Source: Catellatospora bangladeshensis (GTDB taxonomy: Bacteria > Actinomycetota > Actinomycetes > Mycobacteriales > Micromonosporaceae). Taken from it: 57,950 bases of DNA. This document shows positions 24,792 to 33,675 of this stretch, one piece after another. Positions within the stretch are counted from its first letter, which is position 1. Each line of letters begins with the position of its first letter. The stretch is from the NCBI RefSeq assembly GCF_016862575.1, contig NZ_BONF01000059.1:1-57950 (forward strand), in the 5' to 3' direction. The position numbers and the translations under genes were made by a program. The notes beneath the pieces are model-generated. The model was not told where the DNA came from, did not search any database, and saw only the letters and a program-made list of their open reading frames with translations.

Positions 24792-26165
24792 ATGCCGGTC
24801 GGGGAGCACGTGGTCGCCCGGGCACGCGAGCACATCGCGGCCGGGTCGCTGGCGTCCGCACAGGACCTCCTGTCCGCCGCGCTGGCGACGGTGCCGCCGG
24901 ACCCGGCGCAGGCCGCCCCGGCGACGGCCGAGGCGGTGGTGCTGCAGACCGGTGTGCTGCTCGGGCTCGGGGACCCGTATGCCGCCCGGGGCTGGGCCGC
25001 CTACGGCTACGCCGCCTACCGCAACCTGCACGGCGAGCGCGACCGGCGCACGCTGCACGCGCTGGGGCTGCTGGCGGCGGTGCTCGCGCGGGTCGGCGTG
25101 CACGCGCGCGCGGTGACCCGCTACCTCGACCTGATCGCGGCGTACACCGAGCTGGACGGGCCGGACTCGGACCGGGTGCGGGCGGCCCGCGCCGATCTGG
25201 CCACCGTCGAGCACGCGCAGGGGCACTGCGTGACCGCGCGGCTGCGGCTGGCCACGGTCGTCGACGAGCACCGGCAGCGCCACGGGTTGGCGCATCCGGT
25301 GGGTGTACGCATGCAGCTGCGGCTGGCCGCGATGTGGCGTGACTGCGGCGGCTTCAACGACGCGCACGAGCTGCTGACCGAGGCCCGCGAGGACGCGGCC
25401 GGGCTGGACCCGGACGACCCGGTGCACGCGCTGCTCGCCGCGGCGGCCCACGCGGTGGCCGATCCGCGCCACCGGTGTGGCGTCGGCCTGGCCCAGGACG
25501 TTCCGCTCGCGCCGTCCGGCGTGTCCCGCCCGGCTCCCGCGGAGGCCGCGCCGACGTCGCGTCAGGGGTCCGCGAGCACCACAGCAGGACCGGAGCCGGT
25601 CCCGCCCGGCGGGCCGGAGACGGCCGGGCTGACGGGTCGTCCCGGCGGGCCTGAGACGGCCGGGCTGACGGGCCGTCCGCCCGCCGCCGCGTCCGTGGGC
25701 CCTCCGGCCGCGACGGACAGATCAGCTGATCACCTGCCCGCTGGGCGGGCGTCGCTGCCGCCCGCGCCGGAGGACGCCGTCGAGGACGACTGGCTGCGGC
25801 GGCTGCGCGCCGATCCCGGTGCCGCGGCCGAGCCGGTGGAGCCCGGCGACACGAGCGGTTGGGCGCCGTCCGTGGTGGAGCGGGAGGCGGTGGCGGCGTG
25901 GGATCACCTCACGCCGGTGTACGACGCGCCGTCGGTGCTGGCCGCGCCGACGTTCACGGCGACCGTCTACCTGCCGCCGTATCTGCCGGGACCGGCTGCG
26001 GCGGGGCCGGAGCCCGGGGCGCGGCCGGCCGGGGCGCGGCGGGCCGAGGCGGCGGCGCAGGTCCGGCGGCTGCCGCAGCATTCGCTGGTGCTGGTCGCGG
26101 CGTGCGTGGGCATCGTGGCGATCGCGCTGCTCTTCGCGTTGCTGGTGAGCTCGGTATCGCGCTGA
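24792..26165 (+). CDS. Tetratricopeptide-repeat protein with C-terminal membrane anchor
   Basis: A protein of about 457 aa. Residues about 5-225 are helical TPR-like repeats (REHIAAGSLASAQDLLSAAL, ARGWAAYGYAAYRNLHGERDRRTLHALGLLAAVLARVGVHARAV, and others). Residues about 240-420 are a low-complexity Pro/Ala/Gly linker containing a 12-residue tandem duplication. A single transmembrane helix (SLVLVAACVGIVAIALLFALLVSSV) forms the end, so the TPR part should be cytoplasmic. The start is uncertain: ATG 24792, GTG 24780 and GTG 24681 are all in frame. The function is not recognised. Confidence 0.7.
   Translation: MPVGEHVVARAREHIAAGSLASAQDLLSAALATVPPDPAQAAPATAEAVVLQTGVLLGLGDPYAARGWAAYGYAAYRNLHGERDRRTLHALGLLAAVLARVGVHARAVTRYLDLIAAYTELDGPDSDRVRAARADLATVEHAQGHCVTARLRLATVVDEHRQRHGLAHPVGVRMQLRLAAMWRDCGGFNDAHELLTEAREDAAGLDPDDPVHALLAAAAHAVADPRHRCGVGLAQDVPLAPSGVSRPAPAEAAPTSRQGSASTTAGPEPVPPGGPETAGLTGRPGGPETAGLTGRPPAAASVGPPAATDRSADHLPAGRASLPPAPEDAVEDDWLRRLRADPGAAAEPVEPGDTSGWAPSVVEREAVAAWDHLTPVYDAPSVLAAPTFTATVYLPPYLPGPAAAGPEPGARPAGARRAEAAAQVRRLPQHSLVLVAACVGIVAIALLFALLVSSVSR
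25608..25679 (+). repeat. 36-bp tandem duplication inside the TPR gene
   Basis: Two adjacent 36-bp units (25608-25643 and 25644-25679) each encode GGPETAGLTGRP. They differ at three bases, all at third codon positions and all silent. Confidence 0.85.
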
Positions 26166-26345
26166 CCGCGCGCCGTCTAATATCGACGGCGGGCTCTGAC
26201 GGCCCTTCGGGAGCCGGGCCGTCGTCGCCGTCTCGCGCCGGCTGCGCCGAGCAGCGCCGGCGCCTCGTCACGTCTCGTGTCATGCGCGGCGGTCTCCGCC
26301 TGGGCAACGGACTTCCGTCCGCGCGCCCGGATGAGAGGACCGCAC

Positions 26346-27506
26346 ATGTCCAGGCCCACCCTGAGAACGGCGCTGCTGGCGCTGCTGGGCGTTCTCGCCG
26401 CCACCGCACTGGCGTTCGTCGCCGCGCCGGTGAGCAGCGCGGCCGCCGCGCCGACCCGCGTCATGGCGCTCGGCGACTCGATCACCGGCTCGCCCGGCTG
26501 CTGGCGGGCGCTGCTGTGGCAGCGGCTGCAGAACACCGGCTACACCAACGTCGACTTCGTCGGCACGCTGCCCGCGCAGGGCTGCGGATTCACCTACGAC
26601 GGGGAGAACGAGGGCCACGGCGGCTTCCTCGTGACCAACGTCGCCGACCAGAACCAGCTCGCCGGCTGGCTGTCGGCGACGCTGCCCGACATCGTGCTGA
26701 TGCACTTCGGCACGAACGACGTGTGGTCGGCCCGCTCCAACGCGCAGATCCTCGCGGCGTACAGCAAGCTGGTCGACCAGATGCGGGCCAGCAAGCCGAC
26801 GATGCGCATCCTGGTCGCGAAGATCATCCCGATGAACCCGGCGAGCTGCGCCGAGTGCGCCGCCCGCACGGTGTCGCTGAACAACGAGATCCCGGGCTGG
26901 GCGGCGGGCAAGACCACCGCGCAGTCGCCGATCACGGTGGTGGACCAGTGGTCCGGTTTCAGCACCGCCACCGACACCTACGACGGGGTGCACCCGAACG
27001 CCGCCGGCGACCAGAAGATGTCGGACAGGTGGTATCCGGCGCTGACGGCCGCGCTGAGCGGGGTCACCCCGTCCAACCCGCCGTCGCCGTCCGCCTCGGC
27101 CTCGCCGTCGGCGTCGCCGAGTCCTTCGGCGCCGCCCAGTCCTTCGGCGTCGCCGAGCCCGTCCCGGCCGCCGTCGCCGTCACCCTCGACCGGCGGCGTC
27201 AAGTCCTGCTCGGTGGTGTACACGATCGCCGGGCAGTGGCCCGGCGGCTTCCAGGGTGAGCTGAAGGTCACCAACACGGGCACGGTCCCGATCAACGGCT
27301 GGATCGTGCGGCTCACCTTCCCCAACGGGCAGGTGATCACCCAGTCCTGGAACGGGGTGTACACGCAGAGCGGGGCGCAGCTGACGGTGACCAACGTCAG
27401 CTGGAACGGCGTGCTGCAGCCCGGCCAGTCCGTATCGACCGGCTTCCTGGGCAGCGTGCCCGGCACCAACACCATCCCGACCCAGCTGACCTGCACGCCG
27501 CTGTAA
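26346..27506 (+). CDS. Secreted SGNH/GDSL esterase (CE3-like) with C-terminal CBM2
   Basis: A 386-aa secreted enzyme: signal peptide (about 1-35, ending SSAAAA), SGNH hydrolase domain (about 36-240), Pro/Ser linker (about 242-280) and a cellulose-binding module family 2 (about 282-386). The catalytic blocks are GDSITGSPG (Ser), GHGG, HFGTNDVW (block III Asn) and DGVHPNAAGD (Asp and His). CBM2 is marked by SCSVVYTIAGQWPGGFQGELKVTN, conserved Trp residues and a Cys at each end. The catalytic domain resembles CE3 acetyl-xylan esterases, so deacetylation of plant cell-wall xylan is likely. ATG 26346 gives the proper signal peptide. Confidence 0.9.
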   Translation: MSRPTLRTALLALLGVLAATALAFVAAPVSSAAAAPTRVMALGDSITGSPGCWRALLWQRLQNTGYTNVDFVGTLPAQGCGFTYDGENEGHGGFLVTNVADQNQLAGWLSATLPDIVLMHFGTNDVWSARSNAQILAAYSKLVDQMRASKPTMRILVAKIIPMNPASCAECAARTVSLNNEIPGWAAGKTTAQSPITVVDQWSGFSTATDTYDGVHPNAAGDQKMSDRWYPALTAALSGVTPSNPPSPSASASPSASPSPSAPPSPSASPSPSRPPSPSPSTGGVKSCSVVYTIAGQWPGGFQGELKVTNTGTVPINGWIVRLTFPNGQVITQSWNGVYTQSGAQLTVTNVSWNGVLQPGQSVSTGFLGSVPGTNTIPTQLTCTPL

Positions 27507-27526
27507 ATCGGACAAATATGCATTCT

Positions 27527-27557
27527 CCGGGCGCGCCTGCAGGGTGGGCGCGCCCGG
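27527..27557 (+). terminator. Terminator hairpin after the SGNH-CBM2 gene
   Basis: Perfect arms CCGGGCGCGCC (27527-27537) and GGCGCGCCCGG (27547-27557) with a 9-nt loop, 21 bp after the stop. Confidence 0.8.
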
Positions 27558-27722
27558 CCCGGGTAGCGCGGTGAGCATGCTCATCGGGTCAGGGCACGGC
27601 CCGCCCGCGCGGGCGTGGTACAACTGGGGGTCGTGAATCGGCGGATCATGTCCGGAGATTCGAGTGAATACAGCCGGCCCGCGCCGGCTGTCCCTTTTGT
27701 GGGAGGCGGAGGGGAGGCCTCG

Positions 27723-28346
27723 GTGGCTCAGCAGCCGCTGGGCGATGCCCGCGTGGACGGCGCCACGGCGCGCGACCGCGTGCTGACCATCCCCAACCTG
27801 ATCAGCTTCGCGCGCCTGCTCGGCGTGCCCGTCTTCCTGTACCTGTTCCTGGTCGCCGACCAGATCGGCTGGGCCGTGGTCGTGCTGGGCCTGGGCGGCA
27901 CCACCGACTGGATCGACGGCTACCTGGCCCGCCGGCTCGGGCAGGTCAGCCGGCTGGGCGAGCTGCTCGACCCGTTCGCCGACCGCCTCTACATCCTGGC
28001 CACGCTGCTCGCGTTCACGCTGCGCGAGATCGTGCCGTGGCAGTTCACGGTCGCGCTGCTGGCCCGCGACGTGCTGCTGATGCTGACCTTCCCGGTGCTG
28101 CGCCGCCTCGGCTACGGCCCGCTGCCGGTGCACTACCTGGGCAAGACCGCCACCTTCATCCTGCTGATGGGCTTCCCGATCCTGCTGCTCGCCTGGGCGG
28201 TGCCCAGCGGCGCGGTGCACGACATCGCGTACGCCAGCGGCTGGGCGCTGTGCTGGTGGGGCATCGTCCTCTACTGGATCGCGGGCGTGTTCTACCTCGC
28301 CCAGTTCGCCGCCGTGGTGCGGCGCTCGCGTCAGGCCGCCGCATGA
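27723..28346 (+). CDS. CDP-alcohol phosphatidyltransferase (PgsA-like)
   Basis: A 207-aa membrane enzyme that joins a CDP-diacylglycerol phosphatidyl group to an alcohol such as glycerol phosphate or inositol phosphate. The full signature is present: D62-x2-D65-G-x2-A69-R70-x8-G79-x3-D83-x3-D87. About six helices are visible. GTG 27723 is chosen because GGAGGGGAGG lies just upstream; an ATG at 27648 in the same frame is possible. It opens the conserved block that matches M. tuberculosis Rv1822 (pgsA2) onward. The next gene overlaps by 4 bp. Confidence 0.9.
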   Translation: MAQQPLGDARVDGATARDRVLTIPNLISFARLLGVPVFLYLFLVADQIGWAVVVLGLGGTTDWIDGYLARRLGQVSRLGELLDPFADRLYILATLLAFTLREIVPWQFTVALLARDVLLMLTFPVLRRLGYGPLPVHYLGKTATFILLMGFPILLLAWAVPSGAVHDIAYASGWALCWWGIVLYWIAGVFYLAQFAAVVRRSRQAAA

Positions 28347-29260
28347 GTGAGCGCGACACGGGATCCGTGAGCGAGGAGCGCCGCACGGAGCCCACCCCCG
28401 CCACGCCCCGGCAGTGGCAGACCGACATGCTCAGCGACCTGTTCCGCTACCCGCTCGACGCCGGGTACACCGACGCGGCCGCCGCCCGGCGTAAGCACGG
28501 GCCGCTGCCCGCCGGGACGCGGCGCGTGCGCCGGATCGTCACCGTCGTCGCCTGCCTGATCATCGGTGTGCTCTTCTCGGTGGCGTACCTGCAGGTCGTG
28601 GAGCGGGCACCGGGCCGGGCGACGGCCCGGGCCGGGCTGATCCGGGACATCGAGCAGCGGCAGGAGCACACCAACGGGCTCGCCCGGCGCGCCGAGGCGC
28701 TGCAGGCCGAGGTGTTCAAGCTGCGCGAGGAGGCCCTCGCCGACACCTCCCTCGGCCAGCTGCGCGAGGTCGAGGCCGCGGCCGGGATGCGCAAGGTCAC
28801 CGGCGACGGCGTCGTGGTGACGATGGCCGACGGCCCCAACGCGGCCGGCGAGCGCCTCGCCCAGGTGCTCGATGTGGACCTGCAGCTGGTCACGAACGCG
28901 CTGTGGGCCTCCGGCGCCGAGGCGATCTCGGTCAACGGGCAGCGGCTGACGGCGGCCACCCCGATCCGGGCCGCCGGTTCCGCGATCGTGGTCGGCAACG
29001 CGCACGTGATCAGCCCGTACGAGGTGGCCGCGATCGGGCCGTCGGACATGGCCGACCGCTTCAACGAGACGGAGACCGCGTCCGTGTACCGCGCCTACGC
29101 CGACGACAAGCAGTACGAGATGCGCTTCGACGTGGACGAGCGCGACGACCTGGAGCTGCCCGCCGCGGTCATGCCGCGGCTGCGCTACGCCACGGTCCCG
29201 CAGCCGTCGCCGTCGGGATCCCCCTCACCCTCAACCTCGCCCTCGGGAGGTGGCAAGTGA
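28343..29260 (+). CDS. DUF881 family membrane-anchored protein (first copy)
   Basis: A 305-aa protein: cytoplasmic N-terminus of about 65 aa, one transmembrane helix (IVTVVACLIIGVLFSVAYLQV), a coiled-coil segment (about 105-140, IEQRQEHTNGLARRAEALQAEVFKLREEAL) and an extracytoplasmic DUF881 domain (GDGVVVTMADGPN, VTNALWASGAEAISVNGQRL, SPYEVAAIGP). A Ser/Pro tail ends it. It is the ORF equivalent to Rv1823. A role in envelope or division is suggested only by context. ATGA overlap with the gene before and GTGA with the gene after. Confidence 0.88.
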   Translation: MSERDTGSVSEERRTEPTPATPRQWQTDMLSDLFRYPLDAGYTDAAAARRKHGPLPAGTRRVRRIVTVVACLIIGVLFSVAYLQVVERAPGRATARAGLIRDIEQRQEHTNGLARRAEALQAEVFKLREEALADTSLGQLREVEAAAGMRKVTGDGVVVTMADGPNAAGERLAQVLDVDLQLVTNALWASGAEAISVNGQRLTAATPIRAAGSAIVVGNAHVISPYEVAAIGPSDMADRFNETETASVYRAYADDKQYEMRFDVDERDDLELPAAVMPRLRYATVPQPSPSGSPSPSTSPSGGGK

Positions 29261-29589
29261 TCGCAGTGCTGGCGCTGATCGCCGGGGTGGTGCTGGGCGT
29301 CGTGCTCAACCCCACCGTCCCGGACGCGCTCCAGCCGTACCTGCCCATCGCCGTGGTGGCCGCGCTGGACGCGGTCTTCGGCGGGGTGCGTGCCAAGCTG
29401 GACGGGATCTTCGACGACAAGCAGTTCGTGATCTCGTTCATCTCGAACGTGCTGGTCGCGGGGTTCATCGTCTACCTCGGTGACAAGCTGGGAGTGGGCA
29501 GTCAGCTGTCCATCGGCGTGGTCGTCGTGCTCGGCGTCCGGATCTTCGGCAACGTGGCGGCGATCCGCCGCCGGCTGTTCAAGGCGTAG
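29257..29589 (+). CDS. sbp: Small basic protein (DUF1290)
   Basis: A 110-aa membrane protein with three or four short hydrophobic helices and the family signature VLNPTVPDALQPYLPIAVVAALDAVFGGVRAKLDGIFDDKQFVISFISNVLVA. In Bacillus the homologue lies next to ftsA/ftsZ; here it sits between two DUF881 genes, the Rv1824 position. The GTG at 29257 overlaps the preceding TGA. A division-linked role is inferred from context. Confidence 0.9.
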   Translation: MIAVLALIAGVVLGVVLNPTVPDALQPYLPIAVVAALDAVFGGVRAKLDGIFDDKQFVISFISNVLVAGFIVYLGDKLGVGSQLSIGVVVVLGVRIFGNVAAIRRRLFKA

Positions 29590-29594
29590 GTGCA

Positions 29595-30500
29595 GTGGTG
29601 ACCGACGAGAACAAGGCAGGCAGCGGACCGGACGAGCCGACGGTGCCGCTGGGCGGCGCGCGGCCCGGCGACGCGGCCGACCCGGCCGCGGCGCGCGAGC
29701 CGGAGCCGGTGGACGCGGCGGAGCCGGCGGACGAGCCGGTGGCCGCGGACGGCCGGACCGAGGCCGCGGCGGACGAGCCGGCGGAGCCCGCCGCGAGCGG
29801 CTCCCGGTGGCGGGTGAGCGGCGCGGGCGCGGTCATCGGCGTGCTGCTGGTGCTGCTCGGCTTCACGCTGGCGGTGCAGCTCAAGAACAACTCCACCAAC
29901 GACGCGTACGCCACCATGCGCCAGGAGGACCTGGTCACCATCCTGGCCGACCTCGACGCCCGCGAGGACCGGCTCCAGCAGGACATCACCGAGCTGGAGA
30001 ACAGCCGCCGCGAGCTGGCCTCGGGCGCCTCCAGCCGCGACCAGATCCTCAAGGAGGCGCAGGAGCGCGCCGACGACCTGGGCATCCTGGCGGGCACGCT
30101 GAAGGCCACCGGCACCGGGATCACGCTGCGCTTCAGCGACGGCACCAAGCCGATCACCGCGGCGCACCTGCTCAACGCGATCCAGGAGCTGCGCGGCGCG
30201 GGCGCCGAGGCGATGCAGGTCGACGGCAACGGCGGCTCGGTGCGCGTGGTCGCATCGACCCACTTCGTCGACTCCCCGAACGGCGGCATCGAGGTGGACG
30301 GCGTCCGGCTGACCGGGCCGTACACCATCACGGCGATCGGCCCGGATGACATCGACGTGGCGATGAAGTTCCGCGGCGGGGTGGTTAACGATGTCGAGGG
30401 CGACGGCGGTAACGTGATCGTCAGCAAGCCGCAGCCAGTGGAGATCACCACGGTGCTGCCTAATGCGCCGACCTTGGAGTACGCCAAGCCCGTCTCCTGA
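29595..30500 (+). CDS. DUF881 family membrane-anchored protein (second copy)
   Basis: A 301-aa protein with an acidic, Ala/Glu/Pro-rich cytoplasmic N-terminus (about 1-70), one transmembrane helix (VSGAGAVIGVLLVLLGFTLAV), a coiled coil (LADLDAREDRLQQDITELENSRRELASG) and a DUF881 domain (GTGITLRFSDG, LNAIQELRGAGAEAMQVDGNGGSVRVVASTHF, GPYTITAIGP). It is a paralogue of the gene at 28343 and corresponds to Rv1825. Tandem GTG codons at 29595 and 29598 are both possible starts. Confidence 0.88.
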   Translation: MVTDENKAGSGPDEPTVPLGGARPGDAADPAAAREPEPVDAAEPADEPVAADGRTEAAADEPAEPAASGSRWRVSGAGAVIGVLLVLLGFTLAVQLKNNSTNDAYATMRQEDLVTILADLDAREDRLQQDITELENSRRELASGASSRDQILKEAQERADDLGILAGTLKATGTGITLRFSDGTKPITAAHLLNAIQELRGAGAEAMQVDGNGGSVRVVASTHFVDSPNGGIEVDGVRLTGPYTITAIGPDDIDVAMKFRGGVVNDVEGDGGNVIVSKPQPVEITTVLPNAPTLEYAKPVS

Positions 30501-30540
30501 CGGGCGAGCCGCACGACGGCTTGAGCGAGGGGGAACCACC

Positions 30541-30918
30541 GTGATTCCTGAGGACCTGAAGTACACCGCCGAGCACGAGTGGGTGACCACGAAGGGCGGC
30601 ACGGTCCGGGTCGGCATCACGCACTTCGCGCAGGACGCCCTCGGCGACATCGTGTACGTGCAGCTGCCCGAGACGGGCCAGGCCGTGGCGTCCGGCGAGT
30701 CCTTCGGCGAGGTCGAGTCGACCAAGAGCGTCTCGGAGATCTACGCCCCGCTCACCGGCACGGTGACCGCCCGCAACGAGGCGCTCGTCGACTCGCCGGA
30801 CCTGATCAACACGGACCCGTACGGCGAGGGCTGGCTGGTCGAGATCGAGGTCGCCGACCCCTCCGCGCTGGATGCGCTTCTCGACGCGGCGGCGTACCGT
30901 GAACTGACTCAGAGCTGA
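30541..30918 (+). CDS. gcvH: Glycine cleavage system H protein
   Basis: A 125-aa lipoyl-carrier protein that shuttles the aminomethyl group between GcvP, GcvT and GcvL. The lipoylated lysine is K62 in GEVESTKSVSEIYAP. The family start IPEDLKYTAEHEWV and the GDIVYVQLPETGQ strand are intact. The GTG at 30541 has GAGGGGG upstream. The other gcv genes are not in the window; gcvH sits here in the conserved DUF881-gcvH-garA order. Confidence 0.96.
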   Translation: MIPEDLKYTAEHEWVTTKGGTVRVGITHFAQDALGDIVYVQLPETGQAVASGESFGEVESTKSVSEIYAPLTGTVTARNEALVDSPDLINTDPYGEGWLVEIEVADPSALDALLDAAAYRELTQS

Positions 30919-31081
30919 ACCTTCATTCAGGGACGTGGTTAGAGCCAGCGAGTCCGGTTGACCCTACATTTCCAGGGTCGCTAGGCTCGCTGCCTAAGCT
31001 CGCCGCTGACGTCGAGTAACGCCCTGCCGGTGTCCACAGCTGTTCCACGCATAGTGGCCGATACGACCGTGAGGTGGTCCG

Positions 31082-31522
31082 ATGACGCGACCAGACGACG
31101 AGTTCCCCCAGCTCGACGTCACGTCGACCCTGCATCTCGGCAACCTGGAGGAGGCGCTGGAGGGGCCGGACTCGGACGTCGTCCCTGGTCGTGTCGCCGG
31201 CCAGCTGCCGCCGGGCATGGCCCTGCTGGTGGTGCGGCGCGGGCCCAACGCGGGTGCCCGGTTCCTGCTCGACCACGACGTGACGACCAGCGGCCGTCAC
31301 CCCGACAGTGACATCTTCCTCGACGATGTCACCGTGTCGCGCCGGCACGCCGAGTTCCACCGCGACGGCTCCACCTTCACGGTGCGCGACGTGGGCAGCC
31401 TCAACGGCACGTACGTCAACCGGGAGCGGGTCGAGTCGGCGACGCTCAACAACGGCGACGAGGTGCAGGTCGGCAAGTTCCGCCTGCTGTACGTGGCCGG
31501 CCCGCGCGCCGAGGAGGCATGA
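31082..31522 (+). CDS. garA: GarA-like FHA-domain regulator
   Basis: A 146-aa cytoplasmic signalling protein. A flexible N-terminus contains Thr14 and Thr16 (LDVTSTLHLG), in the place of the phosphorylated TT motif of mycobacterial GarA. An FHA domain (about 45-135) shows TSGRHPDSDIFLDDVTVSRRHAEF and LNGTYVNRERV. Known GarA binds and inhibits 2-oxoglutarate dehydrogenase and regulates glutamate dehydrogenase, and is switched off by kinase PknB/PknG phosphorylation. The N-terminal motif here is TST, not ETTS. The next gene overlaps by 4 bp. Confidence 0.9.
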   Translation: MTRPDDEFPQLDVTSTLHLGNLEEALEGPDSDVVPGRVAGQLPPGMALLVVRRGPNAGARFLLDHDVTTSGRHPDSDIFLDDVTVSRRHAEFHRDGSTFTVRDVGSLNGTYVNRERVESATLNNGDEVQVGKFRLLYVAGPRAEEA

Positions 31523-32256
31523 CAGCTGCGGTGCCGGCGTCGGCCGGCGGTGGGAGCGGGGCGGCACGGGCACAGGCGCTGATGAGCATCGGCGAAGTGC
31601 TCGGGCTGCTGCGTTCTGATTTCCCGGACATCACCATCTCGAAGCTGCGCTTCCTCGAGACGGAGGGTCTGGTGGAGCCGCAGCGGACGTCGTCCGGTTA
31701 CCGCAAGTACAGCCGCGAGGACGTGGCGCGGCTGAGATTCATCCTGGCCGCGCAGCGTGACCAGTATCTCCCCTTGCGCGTCATCCGGGAGCAGTTGTCC
31801 GAAGGCGCGCACCTGGCGCAGGTGCGCCCCACCCTGGTGGCGGTCGGCGACGACCACCGCCCGGAGCCGGTGGAGGAGCCGGCCGCGGAGCGCCTGCGGC
31901 GGCAGGAGCTGTGCCGGCGGGCCGGGATCGGTGAGGCGCTGCTGGCCGACCTGGAGCGGCACGGGCTGGTGTCGGCGCGGGCCGGGGAGTGGTTCGACGG
32001 CCACGCGCTGGCCGTGGCCGAGGTCGCCGGACAGCTCGCCGAGTACGGGGTCGAGCCCCGGCACCTGCGGGCGTACCGGGTGGCCGCCGACCGGGAGGCA
32101 GGGCTCTACGCCCAGCTGGTGGCGCCGCTGATGCGGCAGCAGGACCCGACGGCGCGGGCGCGCGCGGCGGAGACGATGCGGGAGCTGACCGTGCTGTCCC
32201 AGCGCCTGCACGCGGCGCTGCTGCGGTCGGGGCTCAACGACGCGCTCGGCGGCTGA
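31519..32256 (+). CDS. ftsR: MerR-family regulator, FtsR-like
   Basis: A 245-aa regulator with a winged MerR domain (about 22-95): MSIGEVLGLLRSDFPDITISKLRFLETEGLVEPQRTSSGYRKYSREDVARLRFIL. A helical C-terminal half follows without metal-binding cysteines. It is the positional and sequence counterpart of Rv1828 and of corynebacterial FtsR, an activator of ftsZ. The ATG overlaps the garA-like stop; AGGAGGC precedes it. Confidence 0.88.
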   Translation: MTAAVPASAGGGSGAARAQALMSIGEVLGLLRSDFPDITISKLRFLETEGLVEPQRTSSGYRKYSREDVARLRFILAAQRDQYLPLRVIREQLSEGAHLAQVRPTLVAVGDDHRPEPVEEPAAERLRRQELCRRAGIGEALLADLERHGLVSARAGEWFDGHALAVAEVAGQLAEYGVEPRHLRAYRVAADREAGLYAQLVAPLMRQQDPTARARAAETMRELTVLSQRLHAALLRSGLNDALGG

Positions 32257-32386
32257 CGGCGTACGTACGAGCCGACGGTGCGCGCAGGCGTGTAGCGTGC
32301 AGTAGAAGAGGCCAAGAGGCGCGGTGTGGTACGGCAGGCCGTCGGGCGGGCCGACCGGCCGAGGCGGACGCGACGGAGGCGAGACG

Positions 32387-32851
32387 GTGCGCGAGCTGAG
32401 CGTGATCGGGGTTAGGGTCGAGCTGCCCACCAACCAGCCGATCGTCCTGCTCCGTGAGGTGGACGGCGACCGGTACCTGCCGATCTGGATCGGTGCGGTG
32501 GAGGCGACGGCGATCGCCTACGAGCAGCAGGGCGTCAAGCCCGCCCGCCCCCTCACCCATGATCTGCTGCGGGATCTCCTGCAGGCGCTGTCGGCGCCGC
32601 TCAAGGCGGTGGAGATCGTCGAGCTGAAGGACAGCATCTTCTACGCCGACCTGCTGATCGGCGACTCGGTGCGGGTGTCCGCCCGGCCCAGCGACGCGAT
32701 CGCGCTGGCGCTGCGGGTGGGCGCCCCGGTGCGCTGTGCGGAGAAGGTCCTCGACGAGGCCGGGATCATCATCCCGGACGAGCAGGAGGACGAGGTCGAG
32801 AAGTTCCGCGAGTTCCTGGAGCAGGTGCGCCCGGAGGACTTCGCCTCGTAG
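32387..32851 (+). CDS. Bifunctional nuclease family protein (DUF151)
   Basis: A 154-aa protein with the BFN/DUF151 fold: VRELSVIGVRVELPTNQPIVLLREVDGDRYLPIWIG, then EATAIAYEQQG, FYADLLI and ARPSDAIALALRVGAPV. The acidic UVR-like tail (DEQEDEVEKFREFLEQVRPEDF) is typical of actinobacterial members. Plant relatives cleave DNA and RNA; the bacterial role is unclear. It is the Rv1829 counterpart. The GTG at 32387 follows GGAGGCGAGACG. Confidence 0.9.
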   Translation: MRELSVIGVRVELPTNQPIVLLREVDGDRYLPIWIGAVEATAIAYEQQGVKPARPLTHDLLRDLLQALSAPLKAVEIVELKDSIFYADLLIGDSVRVSARPSDAIALALRVGAPVRCAEKVLDEAGIIIPDEQEDEVEKFREFLEQVRPEDFAS

Positions 32852-32989
32852 CCGGAGCGTGTTAACGACCGGGTCACCGAAAAGTGACGCGCTCGGACTC
32901 GTTTGTGGCGTGTCGCAGCGTTGCCTCCCCGCCGCCGAGCGTCATCCGCTATAGGCTGGCCAGGTCGACACTCGGCGGGAGGTAGTCGC

Positions 32990-33619
32990 ATGAACCAGCT
33001 CCACGATCCGCAGGCTTCCGACAGCGACCCAGGTCGTCCCGGTGGCGCGGCTGCGCTGCGCGGCACGGTGGCGGAGGACGCGGACCCGGAAGGCGGTTCG
33101 CTCGGCTATCGGGGCGTGACGGCCTGTCACGCGGTCGGCATCAGCTACCGGCAGCTGGACTACTGGGCGCGCACCGGGCTGGTCGTGCCGAGCATCCGCG
33201 ACGCCTCCGGCTCCGGCACCCAGCGGCTCTACTCCTTCCGCGACCTCGTGGTGCTCAAGGTGGTCAAGCGCCTGCTCGACGCGGGGGTCTCGCTGCAGAA
33301 CATCCGCCGCGCGATCGAGACGCTGCGGGCGTACGACGCCGACGACCTGGCCACCATCACGCTGATCTCCGACGGCACCTCGGTGTACGACTGCCGCTCG
33401 CCGGAGGAGGTCGTGGACCTGCTCCAGGGCGGGCAGGGCGTGTTCGGGATAGCGATCGGCGGCGCCTTCAAGGAGATCCAGGGCTCGCTGTCGCACCTGC
33501 CCGCCGAGCGCGGCACCGAGGTCGAGGAGGCGACGGTCACCCCGTTCGCCCCGGCCGTGCTGCCGCTGGGCGTCACCGACGAGCTGGCCGCGCGCCGGGC
33601 CCGCCGCCGCGCCGGCTGA
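32990..33619 (+). CDS. MerR-family regulator (Rv1830/ResR-McdR-like)
   Basis: A 209-aa regulator with a MerR DNA-binding domain (about 38-115): GYRGVTACHAVGISYRQLDYWARTGLVVPSIRDASGSGTQRLYSFRDLVVLKVVKRLLDAGVSLQNIRRAIETL. The middle region (YDCRSPEEVVDLLQGGQGVFGIAIGGAFKEIQG) is the actinobacterial ResR/McdR-type extension. In mycobacteria this regulator affects cell growth and division. The ATG has GGGAGG 8 bp upstream. It is the last gene of the conserved block. Confidence 0.88.
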   Translation: MNQLHDPQASDSDPGRPGGAAALRGTVAEDADPEGGSLGYRGVTACHAVGISYRQLDYWARTGLVVPSIRDASGSGTQRLYSFRDLVVLKVVKRLLDAGVSLQNIRRAIETLRAYDADDLATITLISDGTSVYDCRSPEEVVDLLQGGQGVFGIAIGGAFKEIQGSLSHLPAERGTEVEEATVTPFAPAVLPLGVTDELAARRARRRAG

Positions 33620-33675
33620 CCGATTGCCCGACCCCCGCGTGATCGGCGTCACGGCCGGGCGGGTATGAACGCAGC

